Shown here: one piece after another, positions 45,049-52,988 of the stretch
Position numbering within the stretch: position 1 is the stretch's first letter
Layout of the letters: the number at the start of each line of letters is the position of its first letter
NCBI GenBank assembly: GCA_021646415.1
Contig: SOEU01000005.1
Span: 1 to 64,000, forward strand
Source of the DNA: Candidatus Brocadia sp.
Lineage (GTDB): Bacteria; Planctomycetota; Brocadiia; Brocadiales; Brocadiaceae
Length of the DNA stretch: 64,000 bases
Direction of reading: 5' to 3'
Position numbers and translations under genes: made by a program
The notes under the pieces: generated by a model
Databases searched by the model: none
Told to the model about the DNA's origin: nothing
The model's input: the letters and a program-made list of their open reading frames with translations, nothing else

Positions 45049-47274
45049 ATGTCCAATGAGTGTTCTATTACCGGGAATAAGCTCGATACGAATGAATTGA
45101 TAAACCTTATCAATACGGAACAGTATGACAAACTGGAAGAAGCATGGCTTGGAATTATTGAATCCAACAGTATGGATTTACAGGCGCTTTTCGATGTTGT
45201 TGATCTCCTTGCGAAACGGGAAGAAAAAAAACGGGCTCACGATTTCCTGATGATGTTGGCACCTCATTATCGACAAAAAGGACTCTATCAAGACGTTCTG
45301 GAGGTGCTAAAAAAAGTATTTGAATATAACCCGAAAGAAAAGGGGCTGGCAAAAGAAATCGCCGAGTGTTATTCAAACATTTATAAAGACAGACCTTATG
45401 CAAAGGACTTGGTTGAAAAAACGGGTATAGAGACAGCGTCCGACATCCGTAGTGCCATGAAAAAACTAGAAAAGTACTTTTATCTCGATCGGAACGATTA
45501 TGTCTCCCATAAAAGCTGGGGGGTAGGTCAGGTAGTTTCTATCGACACAGAAGGCGAAAAGGTAAACATCAATTTTGAAAAAAAGAACAACCACAGCATT
45601 TCCATGGATATTGCCCCGGATATATTACAGAAACTGGATAAGGATGATTTACTGGCAATGATTTACGCCCGTAAAGATGTATTGAATAAAATGATTGGAG
45701 AAGACCCCGTAGGTTTAATTAAACTAACCCTGAAATATTTTAAAGGGAAAGCCTCGGTTTCTCATATAAAGAACCGGCTCATATCCGGTGTTATACCGCC
45801 CGAGGCATGGAGTAAATGGTGGGTAAATACCAAAAAGTTGCTTAAAAAAGACCCTTACATAAAACTTACCGACGGGACCCCCACCACGTCCTTCCTGGAA
45901 CTTCGTACCTCACCAATGACACACCATCAAGAGATACTCGAAAAACTGGCCATCACCGGAGATATAAGCAAAAAGGTCGAAATCACCAAAAAATATGTTT
46001 CCATAATGAAAGACACTGAAACATGCAGAGAAACTTTGACTGAAATTACAACTCTTTTTGTGAAAGACGCCGCTACATTGCAGGAGAAAAACCCTTCCCT
46101 TGCCATAGAATGTCTCTTCCTCCTTGAAGAAATACAAGGCGTCCTCAAAGAGGATGCAGGAAAATATAAAGACACTATCGAAACACTTATTCGCACAATT
46201 GAAAATCTTCCGGAATTTATAGATAACATCAACATATTGGAATACAGAAAACAAACCCTCGGTTTAATCAAACAAATCAAACCAGAACATTGGCAGGATG
46301 AATTTATATCACTGTTTTTTCTGAACAGTGGCAATCTATGGGAATTCATTATCAAGGAACTTATTACTGAAAACAAGCAACATGCCATTGAAGGGACAGC
46401 CTTAAAATTATTCAATCAGTTTAACGCCTACCCGGAACACTATATCTGGTTTTGTAAAAATGGCATGCATGGACGATACACTGAACTTTATAAAAACATT
46501 GATCCAGCCCTCATGTTTAATAGGTTAATCGAGCTATCAGACAATATCTATTTTAAGATCCAGAAAGGGCGCGACGGGGATTTAAAGACCATCATCACCA
46601 AGATAAAAAATCTTTTGGAGGATAAAGGCACCGATTATGCCATAAGTATTCTGAATGATGCCAACGCAGAAGCCATTTTTAACGTCGTCTCCCGCAGCAA
46701 GGGCATGGAGGATTGGTTCAAAGTTTCTATCGAAAGTGTCATTCAGGACCGTTATCCGGAACTATTCGAAGAACCAGGTCTCCCCAAACTCGATGAAAGC
46801 AAAATCTACGTCACGAAAGAAGGTTATGAGAGGAAAAAGAAGGAATTTGACCATCTTATGAACGTGGAATTTCCAGAAAACGCACATGATCTCGGAGAAG
46901 CCATAAGCCGGGGAGATCTGCGTGAAAATGCAGAGTATAAGGCAGCACGGGAAAAGCAAGCAATGCTCGTGGAAAAGGCAGAACGCATGAAGGCTGAATT
47001 ACAGAAGGTTGTTATCATTGACCCACATTCAATTCATGCGGATACAGCCTCTCCGGGTACAAAAGTTACTTTAAGGCATGAAGGAAAGGCGGAATTAGAG
47101 ACGTATACCCTATTGGGACCGTGGGATGTGGATATTGAAAAAGGCATAATCTCCTACCTGTCACCCATTGGAAAAGGACTACTAAACAGAACGGCAGGTG
47201 AAACGATAACGATCAAACTCCCGGAAGGAGAGTCTACTTATGAAATCATTAAAGTTGAAAAGGCCTTATTATAA
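45049..47274 (+). CDS. greA: Transcription elongation factor GreA with long N-terminal domain
   Basis: The C-terminal 155 residues are a complete GreA/GreB protein. The coiled-coil tip has GDLRENAEY with the acidic residues that activate RNA polymerase's transcript cleavage, and the FKBP-like domain includes YLSPIGKGLL. Residues 1-580 are extra: a helical repeat region, a small barrel (YVSHKSWGVGQVVSI) of CarD/KOW type near residue 155, and more helices. Chlamydial GreA has a similarly long N-terminal part, so this is a shared PVC trait. Its ribosome-binding site is TTAGGAGAA. Confidence 0.88.
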   Translation: MSNECSITGNKLDTNELINLINTEQYDKLEEAWLGIIESNSMDLQALFDVVDLLAKREEKKRAHDFLMMLAPHYRQKGLYQDVLEVLKKVFEYNPKEKGLAKEIAECYSNIYKDRPYAKDLVEKTGIETASDIRSAMKKLEKYFYLDRNDYVSHKSWGVGQVVSIDTEGEKVNINFEKKNNHSISMDIAPDILQKLDKDDLLAMIYARKDVLNKMIGEDPVGLIKLTLKYFKGKASVSHIKNRLISGVIPPEAWSKWWVNTKKLLKKDPYIKLTDGTPTTSFLELRTSPMTHHQEILEKLAITGDISKKVEITKKYVSIMKDTETCRETLTEITTLFVKDAATLQEKNPSLAIECLFLLEEIQGVLKEDAGKYKDTIETLIRTIENLPEFIDNINILEYRKQTLGLIKQIKPEHWQDEFISLFFLNSGNLWEFIIKELITENKQHAIEGTALKLFNQFNAYPEHYIWFCKNGMHGRYTELYKNIDPALMFNRLIELSDNIYFKIQKGRDGDLKTIITKIKNLLEDKGTDYAISILNDANAEAIFNVVSRSKGMEDWFKVSIESVIQDRYPELFEEPGLPKLDESKIYVTKEGYERKKKEFDHLMNVEFPENAHDLGEAISRGDLRENAEYKAAREKQAMLVEKAERMKAELQKVVIIDPHSIHADTASPGTKVTLRHEGKAELETYTLLGPWDVDIEKGIISYLSPIGKGLLNRTAGETITIKLPEGESTYEIIKVEKALL

Positions 47275-47291
47275 AAAAGACTCCTGATATT

Positions 47292-47669
47292 TCATCTTCC
47301 CTCTACAACGATCTTTCCATTCATTCCAAAATGCCCTGCACCACAAAAGTGAGAACATTGAAAAGGATACGTTCCGGGTTCTTTAGCATAGAACTCAACG
47401 GTAGCCATTCCTTTTTCCGGGATGGTCACAAGAATTCCATACTGTTCAATCTTAAACCCATGCGTCACATCCAGACTCTCGATTTCCAAAATCACATGAG
47501 TGCCCTGCTTAACCTGAATTACTTCCGGAGTAAATTCAAACCGCTTTGCAGTCATGGATATCTTCTGCACCGGCGCATCATAAGGCATAGATTCCAGAGC
47601 CTTATCTTTCTTTACAGCGGCACATCCGGAAAGGACAATTACAATAACCAGCACTATTATACTTTTCAT
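47292..47669 (-). CDS. Lipoprotein with CuA-type cupredoxin domain
   Basis: 125 residues from the ATG at 47669, which has AAAGGA about 9 bases upstream. The signal peptide ends in a lipobox, VLSGC. The domain is a cupredoxin with the CuA ligand set of cytochrome oxidase subunit II: a His in DVTHGF, then CSHFCGAGHFGM giving C-x3-C-x3-H-x2-M. It lacks the transmembrane hairpin of true subunit II and no subunit I is adjacent. It therefore probably acts as a periplasmic electron carrier or nitrous-oxide-reductase/oxidase-like copper protein, anchored by lipid. Confidence 0.85.
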   Translation of the reverse strand: MKSIIVLVIVIVLSGCAAVKKDKALESMPYDAPVQKISMTAKRFEFTPEVIQVKQGTHVILEIESLDVTHGFKIEQYGILVTIPEKGMATVEFYAKEPGTYPFQCSHFCGAGHFGMNGKIVVEGR

Positions 47670-47733
47670 AGCCACATTTCCTTTTTTCATCAACAATTTC
47701 CCGATAATGTAATTATTATGCAGTTATTTAACA

Positions 47734-48789
47734 CTATTCATCCGATCTGACTTTAGATTCCTCCGGGACGACCTCAAGAACGACCTTCTCGGAACGCCGA
47801 ATAATGGTTAGCTCCGACTTTACCCCGATCCAGTGTTCAGTAAGAAGCTTGTGCAGATCGTCTACGCTCTCAATCGCCTGATCGTCGAAACCTATGATTA
47901 CATCCCCTTCAACCAAGCCAGCTCTTTGGGCAGGACTGTTGTTCTCAACGGAAATGACCAGTACACCGCTCTCTATCGGTAAGTTATGGAATAGCACAAG
48001 TCGGCGGTGGAGAAAGACGCTTTGCCCTGCTACACCAATATAACCACGACGGATTTTCCCATCTTTCATAAGCCCTGTCGCGACGAACTTAACTGTGTCA
48101 ACCGCAATAGCGAAACAGAGGCCTTGTGCTCCCTGGATAATCGCTGTATTGACGCCAATTACTTCTCCGTGGGAATTTATGAGCGGGCCTCCTGAATTGC
48201 CCGGATTGAGTGCAGCATCAGTTTGGATGATACTATCTATCAACCTTCCCGATCGTGATCTGAGTGAGCGCCCGAGTGCACTTACCACACCGGCGGTTAC
48301 TGTACACTGGAAGCCATAGGGGTTACCAATTGCAATTACGAGTTGGCCTACTCGAATAGATTGAGAGTTCCCTAAACGTGCATATGCCAGGTCCGGGGCA
48401 TGAACTCTGATAACCGCCAAATCCGTATCGGGATCGTCTCCGATCATATCTGCTGTCAAACGACGGCCATCCGCAAGCGCCACTTCAATTTGACCGGCAT
48501 TATGCACAACGTGACTGTTTGTGAGAATAAAACCATCCGGGGTAAAAATGAACCCCGATCCATTGCCCATCATTTGTTGTGACATCCGTGGATGGACTGT
48601 TTGCCGGCCATTCGACAACTGACGAACGTTAATATTTACTACAGCCGGGATAACTTTCTCTGAAGCGCTAACGACGGCCTTCGAATATGCATCAAGAAGT
48701 TCTTCATCCGCAGGGGCAACAACTTCAGATATCTGCGAACCAGCTGGCCCAACTCCATTGGTTGATACGGCTTGAAAAAGAGGTTCCAC
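47734..48789 (-). CDS. HtrA/DegP-like serine protease with PDZ domain, no signal peptide
   Basis: 351 residues. The trypsin-like catalytic triad is visible: His in TNSHVVH, Asp in DPDTDLAVI and Ser in NPGNSGGPL. One PDZ domain occupies about 255-340. The N-terminus starts MEPLFQAVSTNGVG with no hydrophobic signal, unlike periplasmic DegP, so a cytoplasmic location is suggested, unless an upstream start was lost. It is followed by the CuA lipoprotein gene on the same strand. Confidence 0.9.
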   Translation of the reverse strand: MEPLFQAVSTNGVGPAGSQISEVVAPADEELLDAYSKAVVSASEKVIPAVVNINVRQLSNGRQTVHPRMSQQMMGNGSGFIFTPDGFILTNSHVVHNAGQIEVALADGRRLTADMIGDDPDTDLAVIRVHAPDLAYARLGNSQSIRVGQLVIAIGNPYGFQCTVTAGVVSALGRSLRSRSGRLIDSIIQTDAALNPGNSGGPLINSHGEVIGVNTAIIQGAQGLCFAIAVDTVKFVATGLMKDGKIRRGYIGVAGQSVFLHRRLVLFHNLPIESGVLVISVENNSPAQRAGLVEGDVIIGFDDQAIESVDDLHKLLTEHWIGVKSELTIIRRSEKVVLEVVPEESKVRSDE

Positions 48790-48903
48790 AACAGTTTTTT
48801 CCTTTAAAATTTTTGGTCATTGGTTTAAACTCAAGACATTCAATTCAAATTGTATTGTAAAAGTCTTGTTTGTCAAACTCCTATCCTTAGACCAATGGTG
48901 GAG

Positions 48904-49527
48904 TTATTGATTGTTATTCTTTCCTTGCAGTTTAAGCCCGACTTCGGCGAGCCTGCGCCCTAAAGCGCGGCATATTATAGCCTCATGCTGGTCAATTTCC
49001 CGTTGGCTGTCCGGTCCTGCAACATGACCGGGTCCATATGGAGAACCTCCGGCTTGAGTCGTAAAAAGCTCTTTAACCGAGTAAGGTACACCAACGAGTA
49101 TCATACCGAGGTGCAAGAGAGGGGCCATCAAGGTAAGTATCGTCGTCTCCTGCCCTCCGTGAAGGCTTGCCGTAGACACAAAGACGCCGGCAGGTTTGCC
49201 TTCAAGTTCACCTGCGAGCCACAACGATGTAAGTTGGTCAACCTGGTTTTTTAATTGCGCTGATACATTTCCAAACCTTGTTGGTGTGCCAAAAGCTATC
49301 GCTCCTGCTTCTTTGAAGTCATCTTTTGTAACCATCGGAACGTCTTTCTGCATCGTCTTGCCTGCCTTCATATCCTCCCGGGAATCGATGACAGAGGCAG
49401 GTATCAATTCTGGAACTGTACGGATAACTGGTTCCGCACCCTTAACCTCCTTAACCCCTTCTGCCACGAACTTCGCCATCTTGTATACATTGCCGTATGT
49501 GCTATAGTAGACGATTAGTACTTTCAT
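48904..49527 (-). CDS. wrbA: NAD(P)H:quinone oxidoreductase type IV (WrbA)
   Basis: A 207-residue flavodoxin-fold protein. The FMN loop is YYSTYGNVYKMA, followed by GTPTRFGNVSAQ and a TASLHGGQETT segment typical of WrbA. It reduces quinones by two electrons and so protects against semiquinone radicals. It has an AAGGAGG ribosome-binding site, and the pirin and isochorismatase-like genes are its upstream neighbours on the same strand, giving a quinone/oxidative-stress block. Confidence 0.93.
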   Translation of the reverse strand: MKVLIVYYSTYGNVYKMAKFVAEGVKEVKGAEPVIRTVPELIPASVIDSREDMKAGKTMQKDVPMVTKDDFKEAGAIAFGTPTRFGNVSAQLKNQVDQLTSLWLAGELEGKPAGVFVSTASLHGGQETTILTLMAPLLHLGMILVGVPYSVKELFTTQAGGSPYGPGHVAGPDSQREIDQHEAIICRALGRRLAEVGLKLQGKNNNQ

Positions 49528-49602
49528 AGCTATCCTCCTTTTTATAAATATTCAAAATAAACTACAGGGTATTTCTCCAGGCTTTGTAGTTCTACCATAC
49601 TA

Positions 49603-50517
49603 TTAAACTCTCTCGTATTTGACAAATGTGCCATTATGGTACTCTTCAAAAGCGATCCGTAGTTCATCTTCCGTATTCATCACAATAGGACCGTACCATG
49701 CGACTGGTTCACCAATGGGCTTGCCGGATATAAGCAGGAACCTGACTGCATCGTCTTCCGTTGAGACCATCATCTGATCGCCATCTTCAAACAAGACAAG
49801 AGACTCATTGCCTACAAAAGGGTCTCTTTGCATATCGAAATAGTTAACCCCTTCGATCTCATAAGAAAACGGGAGCTTTTCCTTGCAAAAATATCCCTTA
49901 CCTTCGATGACGTACGCAAAAACGGTGTGTCCACGCTTTGTCGGGTGTATGAATTCTGAACGGGCTGGAACGGTTATATCAAGGTATTCCGGGTCGGCGA
50001 TGATGTCCTGAACGGCCCCCTGCTTGCCGCCAACTTTACCGCATATGACCCGCACTTTTGTGCCGTTCTCCAGCATTACATTAGGGATTTGCCCGCTTTT
50101 CACATCCCGATAACGAGGCTCCATCATTTTATGAGATTTAGGTAGATTGGCCCAGAGTTGAAATCCAAACATCATACCATTTGAGTCTCCTTTGGGCATT
50201 TCCTGGTGTATGATCCCGCTTCCCGCGGTCATCCATTGTATATCGCCAGACGTTATAATGCCCTTATTCCCCATGCTGTCACCATGCTCAACATCTCCCC
50301 GAAGAACATAGGTGATTGTCTCGATTCCACGATGCGGGTGCCATGGAAAACCCTTGATATAATGCTCTGGATTGTTTGAGCGGAAATCGTCCAGAAGTAA
50401 AAAAGGGTCAAACATCGGAACCTGGCTATATCCAAACGCCCGTTTAAGGTGGACACCAGCCCCTTCGATCGTAGGCTTACTTTTCAGGACTTTGCGGATC
50501 TTTCTCGTTTCAGTCAT
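49603..50517 (-). CDS. Pirin-family bicupin protein
   Basis: 304 residues with the pirin signature in the first cupin: FDPFLLLDDFRSN, then HPHRGIETITYVLRGDVEHGDSMG with the metal-binding His residues, and TAGSGIIHQEMP. Pirins of bacteria act as quercetinase-like oxygenases or redox-sensing regulators. Genomic association with WrbA and an isochorismatase-like hydrolase is common in bacteria. An ACAC-rich strip without strong ribosome-binding site precedes the ATG. Confidence 0.92.
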   Translation of the reverse strand: MTETRKIRKVLKSKPTIEGAGVHLKRAFGYSQVPMFDPFLLLDDFRSNNPEHYIKGFPWHPHRGIETITYVLRGDVEHGDSMGNKGIITSGDIQWMTAGSGIIHQEMPKGDSNGMMFGFQLWANLPKSHKMMEPRYRDVKSGQIPNVMLENGTKVRVICGKVGGKQGAVQDIIADPEYLDITVPARSEFIHPTKRGHTVFAYVIEGKGYFCKEKLPFSYEIEGVNYFDMQRDPFVGNESLVLFEDGDQMMVSTEDDAVRFLLISGKPIGEPVAWYGPIVMNTEDELRIAFEEYHNGTFVKYERV

Positions 50518-50793
50518 TGTGTTCCTTCATCGATTTTTGGTTGGGAATATGCCACTGTTATTACCCGAACTATCAGGAATACAAGTAATTCCGTAACAGC
50601 GTTATAGGGCGTTAATTGCTCATGGAAAGCACCAGTACGTTTTATTGTTTGACTCCTTGATTTTTTTCCTCCTAGAGATTTGATTTCTGTAATATGTAAA
50701 AGATATTGTGTCTGACTCGAATACTTTTAACTACAGTACCATCTTGATTTCCTGTAGCGCCTGTTACAATGTCAGAAAGCGAAACAATCACAA
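50518..50793. other. Intergenic region upstream of the pirin gene
   Basis: No coding signal is seen apart from the short frame at 50794-50934. The sequence is of mixed composition without obvious repeats. Confidence 0.35.
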
Positions 50794-50934
50794 TCAAGTC
50801 TCCAAAATCCCGGCGGGCAGGTTCGGAACTCCACTCACCGAACCAAACCCGGTGGGCTGATCGGCAGGGTTCTTGCCTTCGTTGATTGCTTTTTTAACCA
50901 TATCAGTTCTTTCTGGATTCCATGTATTGAGCAT
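50794..50934 (-). other. Short unrecognised ORF, possible gene remnant
   Basis: A 46-residue frame (MLNTWNPERTDMVKKAINEG, then KNPADQPTGFGSVSGVPNLP) has protein-like composition and ends just downstream of the isochorismatase-like gene. It has no ribosome-binding site that I can see. It may be the C-terminal tail of a lost gene. I do not recognise a family. Confidence 0.3.
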
Positions 50935-50970
50935 AAAGGTTACGCCGCATTATTTCTGGCCGGCAACCTC

Positions 50971-51597
50971 TTAAGCCTTTTTGTGGCTTTCCATCAACAA
51001 CCGATAATTCGGTATAATATGTTCGCCAAAGAGGTTGGCGTAGTCCAACGCATCGGGGCGATTCCAGGTCTGTTGGAGTTCTCCGATAACCGCAAACGTA
51101 TCGATAGGAATCACACCGGCCTGCATAATACGGGCGATAGTTAAATCGGTTGCCATCTTGCTCCAGTTGCCCGAAGCATCCACAACGGCATACACCTTGT
51201 AACCGGCCTGGACTGCGCATATAGCCGGAAATGCCAGGCAAACACTCGTCAGCGTACCGGTCATCACCACCGTCTTGCGTTTAGTCTCTTCAACAGCCTT
51301 AACGAACATAGGCACGTCCCATGCGTTGATCTGACCCTGACGCGGGACATATTTGACGTGGGGAGCGAATTGCTGGATTTCGGGGATCACCGGGCCGTTC
51401 GGGCCTTCCGGCACGGACGCAGTGGTAATGACGGGAATCTTCAGCATCGTGGCGATTTTGGCCAGGGCAATGACATTGTTGCGCAATTGAGACACAGACA
51501 TGTCTTTGACGAGGTTGAACAGTCCGCTTTGGTGATCAATCAACAGCATAACAACATCGTTGGGATTCATCATGACTTTTTCTTGAGGTGTGCTCAT
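50971..51597 (-). CDS. Isochorismatase-like hydrolase (YcaC type)
   Basis: 208 residues with the cysteine-hydrolase fold. The catalytic Asp is in [11 protein letters not shown] and the nucleophilic Cys in [13 protein letters not shown], with the cis-peptide region before it. [13 protein letters not shown] and the NAWDVPMF segment resemble YcaC, whose substrate is not established. An AGGAGAATTG ribosome-binding site precedes the ATG. It belongs to the same-strand stress block with pirin and WrbA. Confidence 0.88.
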   Translation of the reverse strand: MSTPQEKVMMNPNDVVMLLIDHQSGLFNLVKDMSVSQLRNNVIALAKIATMLKIPVITTASVPEGPNGPVIPEIQQFAPHVKYVPRQGQINAWDVPMFVKAVEETKRKTVVMTGTLTSVCLAFPAICAVQAGYKVYAVVDASGNWSKMATDLTIARIMQAGVIPIDTFAVIGELQQTWNRPDALDYANLFGEHIIPNYRLLMESHKKA

Positions 51598-51737
51598 ACA
51601 ATTCTCCTTTCGATTTGGTTAAAGGACTTTGCTTTTAAATAAATCAACGGTATCTCCCCATTTTTCTTAACTCGAAAAACAAAGGCGCAACACCGGGAAC
51701 ACATTCCTGCTAACCCCAACAATCACAGGGTGCACAA

Positions 51738-52307
51738 CTATAAAAGCCGATAGGGATATGCCCGCTTTGTCCACTCGCTCTCAGGATAACCGGCCTGAAG
51801 TTGTTCGTATGCCTCTTTAAGTCCCTTTGGATTTTTCGTATCCTTGTATAAACATACACCTTTCAGGTAAATTGCCTCAGGTGCTGAACTACTTTTAGGA
51901 AAATCAGACAAAATCTTCTCCAAGTTTGAAAGCGACTCTTTGAATGTATTCAAGTCAAAATGAACCTTTGCAATACCCAGCAATAACGAAGGAATCAATT
52001 CTTCGGGAGAAAGAAAACCTACTGTCCTGTGATGTTCTTTGCCTTCCATATCAAGAATTATAAGGGTCGGAGTCCACTTCAGATTAAAATCAGTGGCCAG
52101 GGGTTGAGCATCATAACGGGCACGGAGTGGAATTACCGAGCTATTGATAAATTCAGCAACATTTTTATTTGGATACGAAACTGCATCCATCTGTTGACAA
52201 CCGATTCAGCCTGGATTAAAGAAATCAAGTAGCACAGGTTTTTTCTCTGTTCGTGCCCTTGTCAGGGCCATGTCCATCTGCGTTTCCCATGTAATCTTAT
52301 TTTCCAT
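51738..52307 (-). CDS. Probable selenoprotein: thioredoxin-fold protein with U-x-x-C motif
   Basis: Reading starts at the ATG at 52307, which has a strong AAGGAGG 7 bases upstream. It continues through an in-frame TGA at 52206-52208 (codon 34) to a stop at 51738, 189 residues in all. The surrounding sequence LLDFFNPG-U-IGCQQM is a thioredoxin-family active site with UGA in place of the first cysteine of C-x-x-C. The downstream sequence is colinear with the fold, including TPTLIILD with the cis-Pro, and a TPR-like C-terminal extension. A hairpin (52171-52188) follows the UGA at the spacing of bacterial SECIS elements. Starting at Met40 would remove the first strand and the active site. Confidence 0.75.
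52171..52188 (-). promoter_or_regulatory. SECIS-like hairpin of the thioredoxin-fold selenoprotein
   Basis: In the mRNA, GGAUGC pairs with GUAUCC (one G-U) around the loop AGUUUC. The loop begins 24 bases after the UGA, within the 16-37 range of bacterial SECIS models, and has G at its second base. Confidence 0.55.
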
Positions 52308-52330
52308 AATCTTGCCTCCTTATAGTAAAG

Positions 52331-52681
52331 TTATGGTTCAATAGGATACTCCGCCTTTTTCCATCCATTAACGCCACCACCAAGAACCTTTGCATTCTTG
52401 TACCCTTTTTTTAAGCATACCGCTGCCTGACCGGCAGCACTTGCCTCTTTAGGTCAGCCACAGTAGAAGACGATCTCCTGATCCTTTGATAATGAAGGTA
52501 ATCTTGACTTGAATTCATTCAGAGAAATTCCCCCTTGCAGTTTCATCTGTCTGAACATCGCATCGTCGCAACGTCTGGAAACCTGATAAATTATTGCTAC
52601 GGTAAATTTCTCCGAAAGAAAATGAGTCTTACTGGGAACACAAATAAAAAAAGCCTTACTGCAAAGATATTCTTTAAACAT
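52331..52681 (-). CDS. Probable selenoprotein: rhodanese-domain protein with C-x-U motif
   Basis: The frame contains ISLNEFKSRLPSLSKDQEI then VFYCG-U-PKEASAAG and ends VLGGGVNGWKKAEYPIEP, a single-domain rhodanese. An in-frame TGA lies at 52454-52456 (codon 76), two residues after the active-site cysteine, where relatives of the YCACP-N-E-A type have a second cysteine. A perfect SECIS-like hairpin follows. The ATG at 52681 lies inside a terminator hairpin and the first 25 residues look unlike rhodanese, so the true start is uncertain and the N-terminal helix may have been lost. It ends 23 bases before the thioredoxin-fold gene. Confidence 0.6.
52422..52438 (-). promoter_or_regulatory. SECIS-like hairpin of the rhodanese selenoprotein
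   Basis: In the mRNA, GCUGCC and GGCAGC form a perfect 6-bp stem with loop GGUCA, starting 22 bases after the UGA. The GGUC apical sequence is like that of the E. coli fdhF SECIS. Confidence 0.7.
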
Positions 52682-52697
52682 CTTCGGCAGTAAGGCT
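52646..52697 (-). terminator. Intrinsic terminator of the riboswitch-like leader
   Basis: AGCCTTACTGC pairs perfectly with GCAGTAAGGCT, with inner pairing CGAAGAT/ATCTTT, followed by a run of seven T. It lies between the GEMM-like aptamer and the rhodanese gene, so it is the probable expression platform. Confidence 0.85.
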
Positions 52698-52707
52698 GTC
52701 TTTTCAT

Positions 52708-52725
52708 AAGCCGTTTAAACGGCTT
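52708..52725. repeat. 18-base perfect palindrome in the expression platform
   Basis: AAGCCGTTTAAACGGCTT lies between aptamer and terminator. It could compete with the aptamer's 3' part, which carries the related AGCCGTTAAAC. Confidence 0.6.
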
Positions 52726-52734
52726 AAACTGTTT

Positions 52735-52798
52735 AACGGCTAGCAAGACCCTTTACTTTGCGTCCCCTGATTGCCCAGGGTTTGCCTTTTCGTAACGT
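52735..52798 (-). ncRNA. GEMM-I (c-di-GMP-I)-like riboswitch aptamer
   Basis: On the reverse strand the sequence contains GGCAAACC, a hairpin CCTGG-GCAA-TCAGG and then GGGGACGCAAAG. These are the hallmark elements of the GEMM-I aptamer: the GGCAAACC strand, a GNRA-capped stem, and GGGACGCAAAG(C). It continues AAAGGGTCTTGCTAGCC, similar to the (GG)GYCU...AGCC part of the second stem, though that stem is very short. AACG/CGTT could close the base helix. A downstream terminator supports transcriptional control of the two UGA-containing genes. The short second stem is the main doubt. Confidence 0.55.
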
Positions 52799-52848
52799 TC
52801 TTTTATTACACTACTTCGTAAAAAGTCATTATTTAGAACTGAATATTT

Positions 52849-52877
52849 ATATAACATGCATGATAGCTTATCTCAAG
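52849..52877 (-). promoter_or_regulatory. Putative promoter of the riboswitch-selenoprotein operon
   Basis: On the reverse strand TTGAGA and TATATA are separated by 17 bases. Transcription would start about 45 bases before the aptamer. Confidence 0.45.
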
Positions 52878-52988
52878 CAAAAAATAAAAGAACTTAAAAT
52901 TACTATTGCACTATTCCACTTTTATATGGTCAAATAAGAAATGAAATTTTAATTTATCAATCCAGGTGGACTAAAAGGAGGTTTTATC

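Noticed and set aside
50903-51241. A 112-residue reverse-strand ORF within the isochorismatase-like gene
   Set aside because: It is a shifted-frame shadow of 50971-51597 with unlikely composition.
48904-51597. WrbA-pirin-isochorismatase block as a novel system
   Set aside because: These stress genes often occur together in bacteria, so the arrangement is not unusual.
51738-52190. Thioredoxin-like gene starting at Met40 (52190)
   Set aside because: It lacks a ribosome-binding site and the first strand and active site; the frame upstream through the TGA has a strong AAGGAGG and a complete redox motif.
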